Below are positions 60,038 through 64,000 of a DNA stretch of 64,000 nt, in pieces. The position numbers and the translations under genes were made by a program. Each line of letters starts with the position of its first letter. Within the stretch, counting starts at the first letter, position 1. This stretch comes from CAYQQJ01 sp964419935 (GTDB taxonomy: Bacteria > Pseudomonadota > Gammaproteobacteria > Pseudomonadales > Cellvibrionaceae): contig CAYQQJ010000001.1 in NCBI GenBank assembly GCA_964419935.1, positions 170,442 to 234,441 of the forward strand, written 5' to 3'. The notes beneath the pieces are model-generated. The model worked only from the letters and a program-made list of their open reading frames with translations, was not told the DNA's origin and did not search any database.

Positions 60038-61477
60038 ATGCCATCTAAAAACATTTTGCTCATCTCCTTACTGGGCACGATGCTCAGTTTTCTCAGCCCG
60101 CACCTATTCGCCGCCACCGGCGAAATCAGTTTGACTGCATCCGGGGTCGGCTATTTTGCGCTGTTCATTTTCGTGCTGGCCTACGCATTGGTCATGGCTG
60201 AAGAAAAACTTCACATGCGCAAGTCCAAACCCGTTCTGGTTGCAGCTGGTATTATTTGGGCGCTTATAGGCTGGGTGTATACCAATGCTGGCCTGGGTCA
60301 TGAATCCGAAGAAGCATTTCGGCACACGCTGCTGGAATTTGCCGAGCTGATGTTGTTCCTGTTGGTTGCCATGACCTACATCAACGCGCTGGAAGAGCGA
60401 CGGGTATTCGACGCATTGCGCGCCTGGATGGTTCGCAAGGGATTCAATTACCGGACCTTGTTCTGGCTCACCGGTATTCTCTCATTTTTCATTTCACCTA
60501 TTGCCGACAACATGACAACCGCATTGTTGATGTGTGCGGTTATAGTGAAAGTTGCCGAAGATGATCCCCGTTTCGTCAATCTCTGCTGCGTTAACATTGT
60601 TGTTGCCGCTAACGCCGGCGGTGCTTTCAGCCCCTTCGGTGATATCACAACACTAATGGTATGGCAGGCTGGCGTGCTGGAATTCCAGGAGTTCCTGGTT
60701 CTGTTTGTCCCGTCAGTGGTGAATTTTGCTGTGCCGGCTCTGATCATGAATTTCTTTATTGAGAACCGCAAGCCCAGTTCCGTCTTTGAAGAAGTTGAGC
60801 TTAAACGCGGTGCCCTGCGAATTGTTACTCTGTTCTTGCTGACCATTGTCACCGCAGTGCTATTTCATACTTTCCTGAATCTCCCCCCGGTACTGGGGAT
60901 GATGACGGGCCTGGGCTACCTGCAGTTTTTCGGCTATTTTCTGCGTCGTACCCTGCCGGGGTCACTGGCGCGCAAGCGTGCCAAAGCCGAACAGGCAGGG
61001 GATCAGCAGGCGCTTGAGCGCTTGGGCGGCGTAGTGCCATTTGATGTTTTTGCGCCGGTGGCTCGCGCGGAATGGGATACCTTATTGTTCTTTTACGGGG
61101 TTGTCGTATGTGTGGGCGGCCTCGGTTTCCTGGGCTATCTGTCGATGGTGTCAGAGGTCCTTTACGGTAACTGGAACGCGACCTACGCCAATATCGTGAT
61201 CGGCATGCTGTCGGCGGTAGTGGACAACATTCCAGTCATGTTCGCTGTGTTGACCATGGATCCTGATATGTCCCATGGTAACTGGTTGCTGATTACTCTC
61301 ACCGCTGGGGTTGGGGGAAGTCTGTTGTCTATTGGTTCCGCCGCGGGTGTAGCGCTAATGGGGCAGGCTCGTGGAATGTATACATTCCTTGGTCACTTGC
61401 GTTGGGCGCCGGCCATTGCCTTGGGTTATTTCGCCAGTATCGGCGTACACTTGTGGATCAATGCCGCGAAATTCTAA
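60038..61477 (+). CDS. nhaD: Na+/H+ antiporter NhaD
   Basis: A 479-residue polytopic membrane protein of the NhaD/IT family, close to Vibrio NhaD (477). About 12 membrane segments; the conserved NANAGGAFSPFGDITTLMVWQ-type segment and SAVVDNIPVMFAVL contain the Asp and Asn/Ser residues of the ion path, and SFFISPIADNMTTALLM is another hallmark. An N-terminal hydrophobic stretch resembles a signal peptide, as in other NhaD. It exports Na+ or Li+ at alkaline pH and suits a marine or saline habitat. Confidence 0.95.
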   Translation: MPSKNILLISLLGTMLSFLSPHLFAATGEISLTASGVGYFALFIFVLAYALVMAEEKLHMRKSKPVLVAAGIIWALIGWVYTNAGLGHESEEAFRHTLLEFAELMLFLLVAMTYINALEERRVFDALRAWMVRKGFNYRTLFWLTGILSFFISPIADNMTTALLMCAVIVKVAEDDPRFVNLCCVNIVVAANAGGAFSPFGDITTLMVWQAGVLEFQEFLVLFVPSVVNFAVPALIMNFFIENRKPSSVFEEVELKRGALRIVTLFLLTIVTAVLFHTFLNLPPVLGMMTGLGYLQFFGYFLRRTLPGSLARKRAKAEQAGDQQALERLGGVVPFDVFAPVARAEWDTLLFFYGVVVCVGGLGFLGYLSMVSEVLYGNWNATYANIVIGMLSAVVDNIPVMFAVLTMDPDMSHGNWLLITLTAGVGGSLLSIGSAAGVALMGQARGMYTFLGHLRWAPAIALGYFASIGVHLWINAAKF

Positions 61478-61482
61478 TAGGA

Positions 61483-61515
61483 AAACCTGCAGCAGCCGAT
61501 GGCTGTCGCAGGTTT
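61483..61515. terminator. Bidirectional terminator between nhaD and rimK
   Basis: AAACCTGC (61483-61490) and GCAGGTTT (61508-61515) enclose a second stem CAGCC-gat-GGCTG. It sits between the convergent genes. Confidence 0.75.
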
Positions 61516-61593
61516 ACTGATCATGAGTCGTATTGTCGGCAGGAGAGGGTAATTAACAGGGAAAGGCGTAGGAGACTCCTGCACCGTCAGATC

Positions 61594-62508
61594 TCAGCCC
61601 TTACCACGAGGCTTGTTGGGACCTTTCTTCATATCCTTTTCGACATAATCAATAATGGCACCGGCGATATCCTTGCCGGTTGCCGCTTCTATACCTTCCA
61701 AACCCGGTGATGAGTTCACTTCCAACACCAGTGGCCCATGGTTGGAGCGGATCAAATCCACACCGGCAACATCCAACCCCATGACTTGGGCTGCGCGCAC
61801 AGCGAGTTGGCGTTCCTCGGGTCGCAGCTTGACCACCTTCGCAGTCCCGCCGCGGTGCAGGTTTGACCGAAACTCTCCGGGCTGGGCCGAGCGCTGCATG
61901 GAGGCAATCACCTTGTCACCAATAACAAAGCAGCGGATGTCCGACCCGCCGGATTCCTCGATGAATTCCTGTACCAGAAAATCTGCTTTCAGGCCGCGGA
62001 ATGCGTTGATCAGGCTTTCGGCCGCTTTGTTGGTCTCCGCCAAAATCACACCGTTGCCATGGGTGCTTTCAATGACCTTGACGATCAAGGGTGCGCCACC
62101 CACGGAGGCAATCAAGTCTGCGGTCGCATCTGCGGAGTGGGCATAACTGGTAATTGGCTGACCAACACCTTTCCGGGCGAGCAACTGATGTGCGCGCAAC
62201 TTGTCGCGGGAGCGGACAATAGCGATGGACTCGTTAATGGAGTAGATGCCGCCCACCTCGAACTGTCGCAGTACCGCGCAGCCGTATGTGGTGACACTGG
62301 CGCCAATGCGTGGAATCAATGCGTCCAGTTGCAGTTTCTCAGCGTCACCCTTGTCCTTGAAATAGACCGTTGGATCATTGGCGGTGATGTTCATATAACA
62401 CTTGAGTACGTCAATCACTTGGGGCTCGTGCCCACGTTCCCTGGCTGCCTCCACAAGCCGGTTGGTGGAGTACAAGCTTTTACTGCGGGACAAAATGCCT
62501 ACCTTCAT
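61594..62508 (-). CDS. rimK: Ribosomal protein S6 glutamate ligase RimK
   Basis: A 304-residue ATP-grasp ligase (E. coli RimK 300). The N-terminal pre-ATP-grasp domain starts MKVGILSRSKSLYSTNRL; ATP-binding segments include PLIVKVIESTHGNGVIL and FLVQEFIEESGGSDIRCFV, and Mg ligands lie in VLEVNSSPGLEGIE. It adds glutamate residues to the S6 C-terminus. AAGGTG lies before the ATG. The retroviral-protease-like gene often found beside rimK is not present in the window. Confidence 0.95.
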   Translation of the reverse strand: MKVGILSRSKSLYSTNRLVEAARERGHEPQVIDVLKCYMNITANDPTVYFKDKGDAEKLQLDALIPRIGASVTTYGCAVLRQFEVGGIYSINESIAIVRSRDKLRAHQLLARKGVGQPITSYAHSADATADLIASVGGAPLIVKVIESTHGNGVILAETNKAAESLINAFRGLKADFLVQEFIEESGGSDIRCFVIGDKVIASMQRSAQPGEFRSNLHRGGTAKVVKLRPEERQLAVRAAQVMGLDVAGVDLIRSNHGPLVLEVNSSPGLEGIEAATGKDIAGAIIDYVEKDMKKGPNKPRGKG

Positions 62509-62905
62509 TACTTCACCTTTGAATAATGCGTTTCTTGAACTCAGTGCGGGAAAGCCCTGAATACACGAACGAACACTGGCTGGTATGACGGTGTGGCCGG
62601 TTCGTTGGTCGAAGGGTTAATGTTGTATGTTGGCCGCGCAGGCACGCGCAGCTGTCAGATGGCCGCATATTGAACAACGCGACGCTTTTAAGCAATAGTT
62701 AAATGAACCTGTAGTGATGGATTGGAAGATTGGAGAGATAACCGCGATTCCAAAGCCTCTTTAGCCAGGAATCCGTTGGCGATGCAAGGCACATTTCATG
62801 TCTAGTCGCTTAGCCTCGCAAGATAAAGCGTTGAAGAATGTTGTATTCTTACACGTACTACCACCGGTCAGTGTCATCTAAAGGGGGGCTGTGGTGGTAA
62901 CCTAG
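62509..62905. other. rimK upstream region, no gene
   Basis: 397 bp before the MITE-like element; the rimK promoter lies here. A weak stem TACCACC/GGTGGTA occurs at 62859-62899. Nothing else recognised. Confidence 0.5.
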
Positions 62906-63169
62906 GGAACCTCTGATTAAGTCCCTGCGGTCTCTGGCTTACAGGAATTTTTGCTGGCAAGGCGCGCGACTGAGTCGGGCTGGTTGCCCGTCGAATGAGC
63001 GCAACGCCGCCAGCGAGAATTCCTGCAAGCCCCGAAGGGCGCTGCCTGGCGCGGGCACTCTCGGCGTTGGCAATCTTACTAAGGGCTACGGCCATAAGCT
63101 GCGATTGCCGCCTTGAGATTGCCTCGCGCCAGATTGCGCAGAGACCACAGGGACTTGATCAGAGGTTCC
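62906..63169. mobile_element. MITE-like element with CTAG target duplication
   Basis: 264 bp with terminal inverted repeats of about 31 bases (GGAACCTCTGATTAAGTCCC at the left end, mirrored with two mismatches at the right), flanked on both sides by CTAG (62902-62905 and 63170-63173). A second imperfect stem (CAGGAATTTTTGCTGGC / GCCAGCGAGAATTCCTG) lies inside. No transposase. The 4-bp CTAG duplication is that of IS5-group elements, so a non-autonomous IS5 relative is likely. Confidence 0.75.
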
Positions 63170-63208
63170 CTAGTATGGTTTGGAAACAGCGAAACTTCCG
63201 GAGATGGT

Positions 63209-63952
63209 GTGACTGCTAAAAAAACCGGCTTCATTCTGTGTCACGCCCTCAGCGGACTGTTGACGGCCTTTTTCTTGACTTGGCTGGTGCTGGCGCAGTG
63301 CAATTTCTTCTACGGTTTTTGGCATGACCAGGTGGGCATAGCCGAGGGTATTGAAGAGTACGGTCCGCAGAACCGTTACCGAACCGGCTTTGCGGATACC
63401 AGCCGGACAACCCGTGTGCGGCTATTTGGTGAGATCAATCAGGCCATTCACAATGGTGGCAGGGGGCTGGCGTCAATTGCCTACCAGAGCCCGACCGTGG
63501 ATCAGCCGCAAACCTTGCTGCGCGCGCCTGAAATTGGTCACTTGAAGGATGTCGCCAACCTGATCGATACACTGAAATGGGTCAGCGGATTGGTGCTCCT
63601 TCTCTGGGCACTGTCATGCCTCGGTATCGTTCTGCACAGGTTTTCGCTACCAAAACTCAGATATCAATTGGCTGCTATCGGTGGCGTATTTTTGCTTGCG
63701 GGTGTTGTCGTGTTCGCCGTCGGTCCCGTTGAGCTCTTTAACCTGCTGCACATCTGGATCTTTCCGGCGGACAATCCTTGGTTTTTCTACTACCAGGATT
63801 CGTTGATGTCGACCATGATGCTGGCGCCCAGGTTATTCGGCTGGATCATCGTAGCCTGGGTGCCCATGGCAATTGCCTGCTTTTTGGTGCAGCACCTGAT
63901 AGTCACGCAAATTGAGCGGGCGGTGAGTGGTAAGCAGTGGAGGGGACCGTAG
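63209..63952 (+). CDS. DUF1461 membrane protein
   Basis: A 247-residue membrane protein with about five hydrophobic helices: an N-terminal one (LLTAFFLTWLVLAQ), two central (LVLLLWALSCLGIVL and AIGGVFLLAGVVVFAV) and a C-terminal pair. The segment between helices holds LFNLLHIWIFPADNPWFFYYQDSL-type residues typical of DUF1461 (TIGR01906). Start GTG 63209 has GGAG 5 bases upstream; the longer open frame back to 63113 reads through the MITE-like element, so it was rejected. Function unknown. The element's insertion places foreign DNA about 40 bp before the gene. Confidence 0.8.
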   Translation: MTAKKTGFILCHALSGLLTAFFLTWLVLAQCNFFYGFWHDQVGIAEGIEEYGPQNRYRTGFADTSRTTRVRLFGEINQAIHNGGRGLASIAYQSPTVDQPQTLLRAPEIGHLKDVANLIDTLKWVSGLVLLLWALSCLGIVLHRFSLPKLRYQLAAIGGVFLLAGVVVFAVGPVELFNLLHIWIFPADNPWFFYYQDSLMSTMMLAPRLFGWIIVAWVPMAIACFLVQHLIVTQIERAVSGKQWRGP

Positions 63953-64000
63953 GTCGATGGGATGGTCTCCTCCCCCCCTCCTAAACGGCGTCGCAATGCG

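Noticed and set aside
62859..62899. TACCACC/GGTGGTA stem considered as a terminator
   Set aside because: Only 7 bp, a 27-base loop and no T-run.

Overview
The window looks like chromosomal DNA of a marine gammaproteobacterium, most likely in or near the Cellvibrionales/Microbulbifer-Marinimicrobium group. This is an inference from protein types: a Pseudomonas-like dCTP deaminase, an Rnf (Rsx) complex, an NhaD Na+/H+ antiporter, a metG/apbC divergent pair, large TIGR01782-type TonB-dependent receptors, and tryptophan-halogenase-like/SapC/cupin neighbours. No rRNA, tRNA or CRISPR array was recognised.

Layout. 1-2.3 kb: the start of an FAD oxidoreductase (cut by the window edge), a small GNAT-like protein, a radical SAM protein behind a textbook LexA box, and a DUF378 membrane protein. 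2.7-9.8 kb: the minus-strand rnfABC-(mscS-like)-rnfDGE operon, interrupted by a mechanosensitive-channel gene. 10-29.6 kb: housekeeping genes (metG, apbC, dcd, carbonic anhydrase, sbcB, pyrB, a PleD-like diguanylate cyclase, an acyltransferase with dinG, yqcC, argS, enoyl-CoA hydratase plus a dienoyl-CoA-reductase-like SDR, purU, a YciE-like ferritin-fold protein). 30-51.2 kb: the accessory island. It holds two large TonB-dependent receptors, four flavin-dependent halogenase homologues, two SapC proteins, three cupin_8/JmjC-like proteins, one DUF6445-like protein with a dioxygenase-type HxD...H pattern, and a membrane-anchored AraC regulator. 51.4-57 kb: ydiJ, a MOSC protein, moaB and moaA in one direction. 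57.2-64 kb: a receiver-domain protein with a membrane anchor, a Gfo/Idh/MocA oxidoreductase, nhaD, rimK and a DUF1461 membrane protein.

How it fits together. The accessory island has two receptor modules, each with a receptor, halogenase-like flavoproteins, a SapC protein and cupin-type Fe(II) enzymes. A terminator-like hairpin separates each receptor from its downstream genes, which would favour high receptor expression and lower enzyme expression. The natural substrate is not evident. The island is the best candidate here for an undescribed pathway, possibly oxidative or halogenating modification of a surface ligand or protein linked to outer-membrane uptake.

The intergenic DNA carries an unusual family of heptanucleotide repeats (GGGAAAA/TTTTCCC and AGCTGCA-like units). 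They are often arranged as inverted pairs at gene ends. There are also two MITE-like inverted-repeat elements, one lying on the stop codon of a cupin gene and one with a CTAG target duplication.
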